Source of the DNA: Coriaria nepalensis
Lineage: Eukaryota; Streptophyta; Magnoliopsida; Cucurbitales; Coriariaceae
Direction: 5' to 3'
DNA length: 64,000 nucleotides
NCBI GenBank assembly: GCA_027186245.1
Contig: CP114495.1
Span: forward strand, 7,494,501-7,558,500
In this document: positions 43,140 to 54,309 of the stretch, piece by piece
Numbering within the stretch: position 1 is the first letter of the stretch
Layout: every line of letters starts with the position of its first letter
The notes under the pieces: model-generated
The model's database searches: none
Seen by the model: the letters and a program-made list of their open reading frames with translations, nothing else
What the model was told of the DNA's origin: nothing
Position numbers and translations under genes: made by a program

Positions 43140-43460
43140 GCGTGATTGATGGAATGAAGAATGAACGTTAGAGCTTAACAGAATGCGTGTGACTTCCTAA
43201 GTGTTGGATAGCTCAACCAATTCTGTTAAAAGAGTGTGTGTTAATTGATTGTAATTCATACTAAGTGTAATCGTGGGGGCATGAGGCACAACTGTGAAAT
43301 GAATAATCAAATTTTCTCTCTTTCCTCTCTAATTTCTCTCTCTACCTTTCCCAGTCTCTGTTCTTCCCCAATTTCTATTCTCTTCTTCCTTCTGATATAA
43401 GGAGAACAACCGTCTCGAACCAGTCTATATTCGTAACATTGGTGCTTTCATTGAAAGTCA
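43140..43460 (+). mobile_element. LTR-like end and primer-site-like sequence
   Basis: A CT-rich leader (43310-43400) ends in TTCGTAACA, followed by TGGTGCTTTCATTGA (43440-43454). This is the usual layout of the 3' edge of a plant LTR followed by a primer binding site starting TGG. No downstream gag or second LTR is seen; the element was probably cut or was overrun by the neighbouring region. Confidence 0.45.
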
Positions 43461-43589
43461 ATTCCACCGTGATTGATAGTCGACCCCCACGTTCCATTAT
43501 TCTCACTGCCAATAAGAGCTTGAGAGAGTAAAGTAATTCCAGGAGCATAGGAGAATTCTTCTACACCATCTATTAGTGTTATATACTTG

Positions 43590-46500
43590 TTGGGAAAAAA
43601 CTACCGCACCCTTTAACTTGTAACTTTCTAAGTTTCGGAAACACAATGAAAATTTATGGACGAAACTCTTTCAACTTATTCATCTCTAAGGAGGATGTTG
43701 AACCTGATAAACCAAATAGATAACATACTTATAATAAAACTGATTGAAATTTGAATACTAAAATTAACATTTACTATAAGCAAAAATAATGAACGGGAAG
43801 AAAAAACCAAACTGACGGATCAAATAACTGTTCACCCAAGAAGCTTCCTTGCCAAATGAAGTACGAGTCGAAACATTTGAGATTCCATAGGTCCAGAAGT
43901 TGTATGTCACTTAACCGAAGGAATGTAATGGTGCAGTTCACTTCTGCTAATGTCTCTTATTCACTACTAAATATTATTACCTCTAAATTGCTGCAGTGGT
44001 TTTTAGCAAGAGTTTGGATCCTGGAAAGACTTTTCACTACAGTGCGTGTAAAGATGGATTGTAATTGATGGATTCCGGTTGTGTTCACATTAGTTAAGTT
44101 ACTGAGAGTTGTAATGCTGTCATGAAATAAACCACCGTACTTCTAGATTTTTAACTTGTTCATCTCCAAAAAGGGACAATGAACCTGCAAAAATCATTAT
44201 GAAACATAATTACATTGAAATTTAAATGAACAAAAAGTAATCAGCTAAAGAAGTTTCAAATAAGTACCTGTTCACCCAAGAGCCTTTCTTGCACGATGGA
44301 GGAGTCTAAACGCTTGAGCTTTGGCAAGTCCACAAGCACCAGCTCGTTTAACGGTTGGAAGGTGATAACATCATCCACTTCTATCAATGTCTCTTCCTCC
44401 CTACGGTATATTACTTCCAAGTTGTTGCACTTCATTATTTTAAGAGTTTGGATCTTGGAAAGAGTCAAGTTATTGGAAATCACAAGATTGCCATGAAGGA
44501 TCTCTTTCAAGTGGCTAAGATCTCATAAATATAATTCATGTAATGAAGGAAATAAGGATTTAACATCCCAATGTTTTTTGCTGGAGATACATTCCACCTC
44601 ATGACAGCTATCAACTTCAAGCCTGTTTAAAACTCCATCTCCGCGTAAGTTAGATGAAAGCAAAATATTGCCTAGCCATAAAAACTCTTTCTTCATCAGC
44701 TTGTTGACTCCAATGTTAGACAAAGCAACTTCATGACACCCCTCGAGATGTAAGGTTGTATGATAATAATACTAGTCTCCAGACTAGAATCTAGACAAGT
44801 TTTCGAGCAACAACTGAGAATGGAATGTTCGGACATACCTTATGAAAATGTCCAGGATTTTGAAGTGAGACAAGTCAATTAGCTCTTCAATGCTTGCAGT
44901 TTCATCCTGGGTTTCCATTGCATCTCCCTTTTGGAAAAGTCTTTTATTAAAGGTGCTTCTAAATTAGACAAACTTTCAAGAGCACCATTTTTAACTGCTA
45001 CGAAAGAATTACATCCTGGAATTAAAGCCTGTAGATCTGTTAATCGGCCAACTTCTCTTGGTAAAACCCGACTGTTTGAATAATGAATGCTAAGTACAAT
45101 GAACTTCTTCAGCTTTCCCACTAGATATATCTCGTAATATGCACTCATTGAAACATAATGCTTGGAGATATTCTAGAGATTCCAGAGGTTGTGGTAGCTC
45201 ATCAAATTTCATTCCAATTATTTTCAAAACATTAAGCTTATTCATCCCAGTAAATAAATTGTTATGTATCGTTTTCCCTAAGTTTGAGAACGGAAATTTT
45301 AACAATAATATTTCAACTAGTGCACACTCCAATTTATCTGGAAATTCAAGTTCTTGAATATCACTTGGCTAAATCGAGATAACAATCCATTTTGACAATT
45401 CTTTTCCTTTTAGTGTCCTACGGAACACATGACCATGTTTAGATGATATTTCTAAGGCCGCGTCTCTAACAACATCATGCATTTTGACTGCATCCTTTTC
45501 TCTAACATCCAATAATAAGCAAGTAGACTTCAAGTGAGAAGTTAGTTTTTCAACTCTTGTTAATGTCACTTCTGCATCATCCACTTTTTCAAAGAAATTC
45601 AAACTCAACTCATATAACCACAATTTTTGTATGCGAATGTTGTAATCTTCAGAGAATAGGGAGCAAAGTAATAATAACGGTTATGCCTCTTCTGATAATA
45701 TCTTGATACTCAACTCTTCTGGTAATAAGTCTTGACCTCGCAATCTTGCTACAAGAGGCAATCCTCTACATTCTTTTATTATTTGCTTCACCAAAAGTAC
45801 ATTTTTTAGAAGATCGTCATAATCTCTGCCTTGCTCCAAAATAGATCCACAGTTTCATTATCAAGTAGCAACTCAACTTGCAAGTTTTTCTCACTTCCCA
45901 TGCTCTGAAAAATTTGTAAATGTCAAGAAGTTAGAATGACTTTGCAACCTTCATGTTGAGCTTCAAAAGGAACTCTTATGGTATAGAGCTCAATGTTCTC
46001 CCAAATGTCATCCAATATTACAAGAACTTTTTTCTTAGATCGAAGGATTTGAAGCAACTGCTCTGCTCTTCCATCAACACTCTATTGCTCAAGTTTCAAA
46101 CCGAGCTTGTCTGCTATCTGGCCTTGAATAGCTCTCTAGGTCAAATTCTGAGATACAGTTGCAAGTTTTTCTCACTTCCCATGCTCTGAAAAATTTGTAA
46201 ATCTCAAGAAGTTAGAATGACTTTGCAACCTTCATGTTGAGCTCCAAAAGGAACTCCTATGGTATTGAGCTCAATGTTCTCCCAAATGTCATCCAATATT
46301 ACAAGAACTTTTTTCTTAGATCGAAGGATTTGAAGCAACTGCTCTGCTCTTCCATCAACGCTCTCTTGCTCAAGTTTCAAACCAAGCTTGTCTGCTATAT
46401 GGCCTTGAATAACTCTCAAGGTCAAATTATGAGATACAGTTGCAAGTTTTTCTCACTTCCCATTCTCTGAAAAATTTGTAAATCTCAAGAAGTTAGAATG

Positions 46501-47191
46501 ACTTTGCAACCTTCATGTTGAGCTCCAAAAGGAACTCCTATGGTATTGAGCTTAATGTTCTCCCAAATGTCATCCAATATTACAAGAACTTTTTTCTTAG
46601 ATTGAAGGATTTGAAACAACTGCTCTGCTCTGCTCTTCCATCAACACTCTCTTGCTCAAGTTTCAAACCGAGCTTGTCTGCTATCTGGCCTTGAATAGCT
46701 CTCAAGGTCAAATTCTGAGATACAGTTGCCATCACCACCGCATCAAAAAAAATTATCTTCATATGCCTGTTCCGCGCAACTTTTATCACAAGAGTTATCT
46801 TTCCCATTCCTCCCATTCCCCATATTCCAGTCATGTTGAATCGATTGCCCCTGAGAGTATCAATAATTTCATTAAAAATATCCTCCCGAGATTCAAAAAC
46901 AGCAGCATCTACCCCAGATATGGGCCTGACCGGCGCTGAACGCACAGATCCACTTATTCCATGATCAGTTGAATTTCCGAGAAGTTGATATAGATTACCA
47001 TAACTATTGATGGTTGTTGCATAGTTCAAGCTAGTTTCTCCACTCACTGTACCGTGAGTAGAAACACTAATACCAAGCACTGTTTGACTCACCTTTGCTT
47101 CTGCAGTACCTGTGGATGTCGTAGTTGGCATGAAAGCTCCACCATCATCGGTAGCATCATTGACCAAGGGTTCAATTTCTTCTGTTTCCAT
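43590..47191 (-). pseudogene. CC-NBS-LRR-class disease resistance pseudogene
   Basis: Minus-strand remnant of an intracellular immune receptor of the RPS2/At4g27190-like class. Order on the minus strand: 47191-46720 leader and P-loop (GIWGMGGMGKITL, the Thr after Lys replaced by Ile); kinase-2 LVILDDIW and RNBS-B GCKVILTS, present three times in tandem (46726-45880); GLPL (about 45750); MHDVVRD (about 45480); then LRR coding pieces from 45360 down to 43590, with exon ends reading LGEQ followed by a GT donor at about 44266. It lacks the N-terminal coiled coil. Breaks: a TGA where RNBS-B normally has Arg, a 5-base insertion near 46624, stops around 45750-45650. No functional receptor can come from it. 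Confidence 0.9.
45880..46726 (-). repeat. 281-bp tandem triplication inside the NBS region
   Basis: Three consecutive units (about 45880-46160, 46161-46441, 46442-46726), period 281, each carrying the kinase-2 and RNBS-B segment. The most upstream unit in transcript terms (46442-46726) has 5 extra bases (CTCTG slippage) and is 286 long. The junction word TTGCAA occurs at each boundary. Confidence 0.93.
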
Positions 47192-47199
47192 GGACAGGT

Positions 47200-49840
47200 G
47201 ATTTGCTTTTGTTAGTAAGATTACAAGAAAATCAATATGAGGATAATATCAATGAAAACAAAAGTGATATGAAGGGTTAGCTGTTGCTTGTTTTACGATC
47301 AAACTGAGTGGAAGAAAACTAGGCCGACTCTGGAAAAAGAAACAGAAACCATTTTTGATTTGTACGTCTCAGCAATCAATAAAGAAAAAGTAAAAGAAAA
47401 GAGAAGAAATCCGGCAGAAGTAAAGAACTGAAGAAACAAGCAGAGGAAGAAAAGAAGTAAAATAGGAGTTGGAGGCGGAGGCGGAACATGAAGACTAGGG
47501 TATTGATAAATCTGGATGAATCTGGACCATTTATCATATCAATCCACGGTTATATTAAACCCTATAAGCTCATTATGTAATGAATAAAAAAGTATATTTT
47601 ATGTGTTTATTAATTATTATTAATTTAAAGGTAAAACACCATTTTTTATGGTCTTAAAGTTGGCCGTAGTCATATTTACATGAGTTTCCGAAACCTAAGC
47701 ATTTGGTCTTTTTCTTTTTCTTTTTCTTTTTCTTTTTCTTTTCTTTTTCTTTTTCTTTTTCTTTTTCTTTTTCTTAATTTAGAGTCATTATTAAATTAGG
47801 CATTGAAAAGTTGAAATCAATATAATTCAGAGACGTATATGTATAATTGGAGATAAAATTTAGTCCATTAACCAAAATTTACTATATCGGACCATACAAA
47901 TTACTCTCTCAAAATAAGATCATGATAATGAGATTCATCGGATTCAGATTCGGATTCTTCTCTTGCTTCAACATGTTAGCCGGGAACTACTGCCATCGCT
48001 CAAGTACCTCTTTTTTTTAACAGACAAGAATCAAATCCATTTTATTCCTACCTGAGAATCGAATCACTAAGTGTTACATACCACTGAAAAAGAGTGTTTA
48101 CGTACCAACGTCTGATGGCAGATGAATTTGATTATACTTCGGGTCGAATCCTTGATATGGCTTATGAAATAGAATATTATCATTCCTATTTAAACACTCT
48201 TTTGCTACTTTAGGGATTTCAAACGGAAAATTCGGATACAAGGAAAAGTGGCTTGGATCTATTTTAACCTAAGCTCGTGAACCGGAGCACACTCGAAAAT
48301 GACTTTATAACAGACTACGTAATCCAAACTTCGAAGTTTCGAGTTAGAAAAGCTTAATGAAAGCTTACAAGGAGTCTAAATTAAAACTAATAGCAATGCA
48401 TACAATATAATGATAACTATATCATAGACAACTGATATTGGACCAAAGAAAAATATAATACTAATAACAATATAGAGCTCAAGCTAATTTATCAAGCCTG
48501 TAGCAAACTTTTAGCTTTCATCAACAAATCAAAAATCATGAATATACTTCAAATACATTTAGAAATGAGCAGTCATTTTAATGAATGCACACAACTCAGA
48601 AAGGCTATACTAAAACCCAACCCAGTTTCCCATTTCAGAAAGAATCAAGATTTCAAACCAACATTGAAGTTCAGAATATCAATAACTATATGCGCACTAC
48701 AAACAGGCAAAAATCAAACATCCTTTCGACATGGTAGAAAGACAGCCATGAACTGCCTTACTTAATGGCTAATGTTCGGTAGATTTCGATAAGTCCAACA
48801 CTGAAAAATATGAGAAAAGTTTGCAAAATGGGCAGAGAGAAGAAATTTCCTTTAGAGAATACAAGAGCAGAAGAGAAAGGTGAGGGTTTAGTAGCAGTCT
48901 CCTGTGTTTTAATGCATAAACAAATCTACAAAGTGTACATGTTATATATATTTTATATAGAAGACTAGTGGTATATATAGAAGACTAGTGGTCAGGAAAC
49001 ACTACATGTCTTCATATTAGAGTTCAGACAATATACCATAAACAAACCATTAACACTAAAAAGTCAATGCTATGCAAAAAAGAACAAAGCATGTCTAAAA
49101 ATCTAGCTCACCAAAGGATAAACCATATGAAGATGTATAGCAAACTCGATATATCAAAAAGTCCATTTTAAAATTTTGGCAAAAAGCTCTAACGACAGTA
49201 TGCAAATTTCATGTACAGTAACTGATAGAAGTGACTATATATATAAGGTTTTAATTCGCTACTAAAACCAAAATCAATAAAATAGGAAAAATAATGATAC
49301 ACTAAAATCAAGTCATTTCTGATTATAATTCAATACGCAAACAGAAGACCCGGAAAAATACCCTAATACACGAGGATATATCAAAACACTCTTGCAGAAA
49401 GCAAAAAATGAATCATCTGAAAAAAGCCATTCCAAACAACATGCATAAAACTCAACAATAAGAAAGATGCATATATTTATATGATCAGACATGAGCAAAT
49501 CAGTCTACCTTTCATAGTGAACTAGTCAATCAATCATTAAATGAAAAATGCAATGAACTGAAGGTCCAGAATAGAACAGAAAACGCATCATAGAAACTGT
49601 AATTGCCAAATGAAACCCCTGTAGCATAGTATCAATTCTAATTCGAGCACAATAATATAAAAAACAGAAAATTTCTCATCGAAGCTGGCCCAAAATGATT
49701 TCAACAAACAAATATCTAAATCCACAAGATATAAAGCTCTTTGATAGAAACAAAAAGGTACGTTTACTTAAAAAGAAGCCCTCAGTGACCTTGAAAGCCA
49801 GAATTCAAACAAAACAATAAAAAAGTAGAAAGACGACTTC
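47200..49840. other. Spacer between resistance pseudogene and RPL27
   Basis: No supported gene. It has a pyrimidine microsatellite (47708-47774), a short direct repeat ATATAGAAGACTAGTGGT (48955 and 48975), and the presumed RPL27 3' UTR at its right end. Confidence 0.5.
47708..47774. repeat. (CTTTTT)n microsatellite
   Basis: About eleven CTTTTT units with one shortened unit (CTTTT) near 47739-47743. Confidence 0.95.
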
Positions 49841-49846
49841 AAATCA

Positions 49847-50254
49847 TCAGAACCTGAGCTTGGTGAAGAACCACCTGTTCTTCCCAGTCTTAAACCTCTC
49901 CTCAAGCCTCTTCTTCGTCTCCTTGGCAGCAGTGACCTTCTTATCCTTCGACTGCAATGAATCGACGGTGACCACGTCCTTGAGATCCACATCAAGAGTG
50001 TACCTTGTAGGCATCAGATGCTGGTAATTCACGAGCTTGATGAAGGCCTTCACCCTAGACTTCTTCGCTGTCTTCTTCGCTGAATCCTTGCGGATGACCT
50101 TGCTAGGGTACTTCTTTATCCCTGCAACCAAACAGTGGCCGTAAGGACGGTCCCTGGTTCCCTCATCGAATGCGCGTATGATGACGGCTTTCCGGCCGGC
50201 ATATCGGCCTTGTAGCACAACCACGGCCTTGTTAGGTTTCAGGAACTTCACCAT
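49847..50254 (-). CDS. RPL27: 60S ribosomal protein L27 (eL27)
   Basis: Component of the large cytosolic ribosomal subunit. Intronless coding frame of 135 residues, the exact length of plant eL27. N-terminal KOW-type segment ([14 protein letters not shown]) and basic, Lys-rich body; the C terminus ENDS in WFFTKLRF, as in the family. No breaks. The sense leader is rich in GA repeats (50280-50300 region). Promoter elements typical of ribosomal protein genes lie just upstream. Confidence 0.99.
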   Translation of the reverse strand: MVKFLKPNKAVVVLQGRYAGRKAVIIRAFDEGTRDRPYGHCLVAGIKKYPSKVIRKDSAKKTAKKSRVKAFIKLVNYQHLMPTRYTLDVDLKDVVTVDSLQSKDKKVTAAKETKKRLEERFKTGKNRWFFTKLRF

Positions 50255-50342
50255 TTTCGCCTCTCTTGCTCTTTGTTCCTCTCTCTCTCTCTCTCCCTCT
50301 CGGCGTTCTTCGACTAAGTCAAGGGCGTAGAGAATATAAACA

Positions 50343-50520
50343 AAACCCTAGGTCTAAGATTTTGTTTCTGGATCTGGGCTCCGATGCGTAATTATATGAG
50401 CCTTATTTTAAATGGGCTCTGATGAAACGAAGCCAAGAGATAGTGGGCTTCTTTATGGACTGCTGGACGATAACAGTTCTCTCCTATCACGGCTTTTGTA
50501 GGGAATTGAGGAATTGGGCT
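50343..50520 (-). promoter_or_regulatory. telo-box and four site II motifs of RPL27
   Basis: AAACCCTA (telo-box) at 50343-50350 and TGGGCT at 50375-50380, 50413-50418, 50444-50449 and 50515-50520. Site II (TGGGCC/T) elements bound by TCP factors plus a telo-box are the standard promoter of plant ribosomal protein and other growth-linked genes. A TTTATATTC TATA-like word (minus strand) is near 50331-50341. Confidence 0.7.
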
Positions 50521-50734
50521 AAGCCCTTCAATCTGTCAATCATGTATCTACATTTTCTTTTCGGCCATTAGAGCATGTGGTTCAATACTGCCTACCTTAT
50601 TGTTTATGTATATATAAACTTCAGTTTAGGAAATTTTGGGCATTAAACTCTGGTTTCACTTCCCCGGTTTTTAGGGATGAGCAAATTGTCAGTTTTCGGT
50701 AGAACTGAACCGAACCTAAAAATGTTACTTTACT

Positions 50735-50900
50735 TTATAGGTCGAAGGGTCAAAGCTTGTAAAATAACTTAGCAGTTATGATATTTTACGGATCGAATGA
50801 CTCATTGATTCTTCGAATAAACTAGTCATAACTGCTAGTTTATTTTACGTGTCGATGAGGTTTTCGACCCGTATAGTATCATAATTTTTAATTTAGTCGA
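50735..50900. repeat. Hairpin repeat array, second locus
   Basis: Shares the GGTCGA..TCGACCCGTA palindromic units and the AGTTATGA / TCATAACT spacers with 33740-34060. More diverged than that copy. Confidence 0.65.
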
Positions 50901-51692
50901 AAAATCGATAAGTGTAGTATCACCGATTTTTTCACATAAAAATAAATAATTCAAAGTTTTGAGCAATTAGGAATTTCGATAGAATTTTGTGATACTTATA
51001 CTAAGATAAAGTTCAATCGAGAAATACTTTACTTTATGTGTGCACCGTCTTAAGGTTCCGACATGTTAATTTTTATTTACACTTTAACTCGTTGATGATT
51101 GTTAGACTTTTAATTGGTTAAAGATAAATGAGTTAAAGATTCAAACTAAAAAATGTCTCATAAATGTTTAATAAATGCATTACAAATTGGAAAGGGAGAA
51201 ATTTTTTAAAATATTTATAAGTGATTCAAATAGTTAATATTTGTAATAATAAATAAAAATTAAGGTCTGATCGGGACTTGCTCGCGCGCTTGCGTGCGGC
51301 ATGGGCGTGGGGGCGCTTATTAGGCTCACTTTGCATGTTTGTGATGTGGCGGCCGGTCGCCATACGTGGTGATTGACCGATTTAATTTTTACCATTTTAG
51401 AGTTTGAATTTTAATAATTCAAATATATAACCGTTAAAACAGTTTAATTATTTTTTCTAAAGAATGTATTGTTTCACGAACGTATACTAATTTCATTTAT
51501 TTTATAAATATGAGAAATCACTAGAGAAGAAAATATAATTTTTACAGTAATTTATAAATATTTTAAAAAAAAATTAAAATTTAAAAAAAAAATATATCTC
51601 TTACTTTAAATCTCCGTTAATTTATTTTAACAGTAGATCCATATAATAATTCATCCTGTTTATGAACTATTTATACTGTCAAACATTCTGAT

Positions 51693-51787
51693 GCACATGA
51701 TTACTAGGTTTTGATTATAAGTTTTCTGCATCCGATTCTGGTGCTTGTTCTGAAAAGCACATGATTACTAGGTTTTGATTATAAGTT
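51693..51787. repeat. 31-bp direct repeat
   Basis: Copies at 51693-51723 and 51757-51787, apparently identical, starting GCACATGATTACTAGG; period 64. Confidence 0.9.
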
Positions 51788-52023
51788 GAGTGCAATAACG
51801 CAAATTGCGTGCATTACTAGGTTTAGTTTACTGCTAAAAATGTGACCAGATAAGAACAAACGAGCCGCTACATTTATATGTCGTTAGAAATGAGTGGTAC
51901 AGTCAACCACTACGTTCATAGAGATGATGCGTGTATATTATAGATGAGTTCCAGTACAAAACATATATTTGTAAGACAAAATGAAATGAACTAAAAGCAG
52001 CTGACGACAGATGTCCAATATTA

Positions 52024-52471
52024 TCAGAAGCATGCATCCAATACACAGCAGCAACACAAAGCAGCACAACTGCACATACCAGATCATTAACAAAAACCAA
52101 GTTATCAAAATAATATATATTATTAATATTTTCAATTATCGACTAAATTAATGGAGCGCGCTTACCATCCTTTCCAGAAGCCATCACCTCTAGACTTGAT
52201 TTCAGGTGAAAAATGATGATCAGGATTCTGAGAGAACGACTGATTCAGTTCAGCTCCATCTCTGGTCGGATACCCAGCTGGCGGTGGAGATGCATGAGGA
52301 GCTGATGTGGTGGAACCTGGAGTACACACGAATGAATTAGTTTATTATACCAAGTTCGTTCTCAATGTTTATGTTTCCGATGTGGGACAATATGAGATTT
52401 CGCAGGAGAAAAAAAAAAACAATATAATTTGCACAATTAGAAGATATACCTGCAGGCTGAGTAGAACTCAT
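52024..52471 (-). CDS. CYSTM-domain tail-anchored protein
   Basis: Small cysteine-rich membrane protein of the CYSTM family, whose members are linked to stress tolerance in plants. Three exons in transcript order 52471-52450 (22 nt), 52316-52166 and 52069-52024 join to 72 residues. The N-terminal part is Pro/Ser/Gly-rich (HASPPPAGYPTRDG). The C terminus reads GFWKGCCAALCCCCVLDACF, the Cys-dense transmembrane signature of the family, and ends directly at the stop. The last exon is only 46 bases and is translated in a frame different from the longest open frame there. A TATA run on the minus strand (about 52584-52592) lies about 115 bases upstream. Confidence 0.9.
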
Positions 52472-52599
52472 CTTTAATCAAAGTGTGTATAAAAGGTAAG
52501 GAATTGGAAATGAAGGATGAGGAAAAGTATGAATAGAGCTTAGGGGATTAGGTGGGAAGAAGATGAGCAAGCCCCAAGTTGAATATATATACAAGAGAG

Positions 52600-53000
52600 T
52601 GGTTGTGTCTGGATTGATACAAGGCACGCTGCACGGCAGCTCCCGCAAACCGCGTTGCAGATGGATCTAAAAAAGACGAACAACACGAAGTATTAAATGT
52701 CATAAAAGACAGGCGATTATATATGACGTCATGTCATCATGGGATGCCGCCTCATCTTAATCTTTATTTTGAGAATTATTTGTATAGGTGTATAGTGGTC
52801 TGTATTAAATTTAGAATAAATATTGCATATATTATATTATTTATTAATATTTATAAATATGATGATATTTAATTTATTATATAATATATCTTATATTTAT
52901 ATAAAAATATCTTATTTGTTTTAGTGAATGCCATTTCTGTATTATTTTTATATTAAAAAATATATAAATTTTTTTATCAATATATGCTAATTAATAATAT
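52600..53000. other. Upstream region of the CYSTM gene
   Basis: A GC-richer promoter-proximal part (52610-52750, with a TGACGTCA palindrome at 52723-52730) passes into pure AT-rich DNA. No gene seen. Confidence 0.5.
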
Positions 53001-53004
53001 ATTT

Positions 53005-54300
53005 ATCTTTACTTCGAAGATGAATGTTAGTAACAACCTAGATGAAATCTAGATGAATTTCTAAAGTTAAACCTAACTCTTAAGGGTACGAACCTAGTCT
53101 TAGATGACTCTAATCAAGCTATAATCCTATTACAATCCTTACCGGATAAATATAATGTAGTTAAAATGGTATGAAGTATATAGGTGAGGTTCCTATTCTA
53201 GACTTGGTAGAAGCCAACTAGGGAATTAGAATTAAATATAAATAAGAGGTCTAATTCTAACTTGCTTGTTAGGGGTAAACAAGGTGAGATAGGGTCTTCT
53301 TGTACCAATAAAATTGGAAAGAAGATATTTAGTAAGAAGAATAATAATTATGAAATTGTTAAATATTATAATTATGGTAAGTTGGGTCATATTAAGAAGG
53401 ATTGCTATGCTTTAAATAATAAGAAACTGAATCAAGCAAGTATGAAAGAAAGTGTGGATGATACAATTTATGTTTTCGAGATCCTTAGTATTTCTAGAGG
53501 TAATGCTAATAGCGGATTTTGGTCTCAAAATATTCTTTCCACATGAGTTCAAATAAGGATTGATTTAAAGATATTAGGGAGGTGAATGATGGGACTGTTT
53601 TCGTGGGTAATAACCATACTTGAAGGATTCTAAGAATAGGAAATATAACCTTCAAATTAGAAGAGGTAGAATAATCTTGTTAACTAAGGTTAGATATATT
53701 TTCGAACTTAAAAGAAACTTAATTTCATTAGAAACCTTAGAGAAATCTGGATGCAAATATAAAGCTGAAGATGGATGTTTATTTGTTCATAAAAAATCTC
53801 ATATGATTCTAAGAGGAATCAAGAAATTGCATTTATGTTTTATGTGGTTTTTATCGTGATTTTTATTCAAATATTGCAATTGCTTCTTCTAACCGTGACT
53901 TGACAGAAAAGAAATGTTTCATAGGTACATTGACTAACATTTCATCATCTTCTAACACCTGTGAGGGGTCTTGCATTACGGTGGAGCATGCAACCGTTGT
54001 TGTACCTATTAGACAACAATTAGAAGGCACATAAACCAAGATAAAAGACCCCCCCCCCCCCAGATGATGTGTTAGTGACCAAAAAGGGTTAACATTTTGA
54101 TCATGATTATGTCGGGGTCTCACATAGATCAACTCATGATAAAATTACTTGTTATCACCTTATCCGGGATAGGGGTAAGAAACAGGTAAAGTCTAAAATT
54201 GAATACTCTTGCGGTGCTTTGATGTTCATTACTCTAGCTACAGGATATGAGTTTTTAGGGGTTGAACCGGATGATCATGAAGCTGCTGCCCATTACTTCA
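53005..54300 (+). mobile_element. Degenerate Ty1/copia gag-pol
   Basis: Fragments in copia order on +: a gag UBN2-like part (53010-53260, with LPDKYNVVK-like wording in broken frames), a zinc knuckle YYNYGKLGHIKKDC (53365-53406) where both first Cys are Tyr, the protease-GAG-pre-integrase region (53580-53830, NLISLETLEKSGC), and near 54140-54290 a DRGKKQVKSKIEYSCG stretch like the polyprotein linker 'ARDR..R..PP.RYG'. Large parts, including the integrase core and RT, are missing. A 13-base C run ends at 54060. Inactive. Confidence 0.8.
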
Positions 54301-54309
54301 GGTTCGCTT

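Larger units (their letters stand above)
50530..51880. other. Intergenic with dispersed repeat and GC-rich island
   Basis: Contains a second array of the hairpin repeat (50735-50900), a short GC-rich island at 51275-51375 and a 31-bp direct repeat at 51693-51787. No gene seen. Confidence 0.55.

Noticed and set aside
45953..46939. Plus-strand frames repeating FLRSKDLKQLLCSSIN.
   Set aside because: They are antisense shadows of the triplicated NBS segment on the minus strand.
47708..47774. Regular short repeats as a possible CRISPR-like array.
   Set aside because: Simple pyrimidine microsatellite without spacers, in a plant genome.
48538..48765. Plus-strand 75-codon frame.
   Set aside because: No domain, no splice partners, AT-rich composition.
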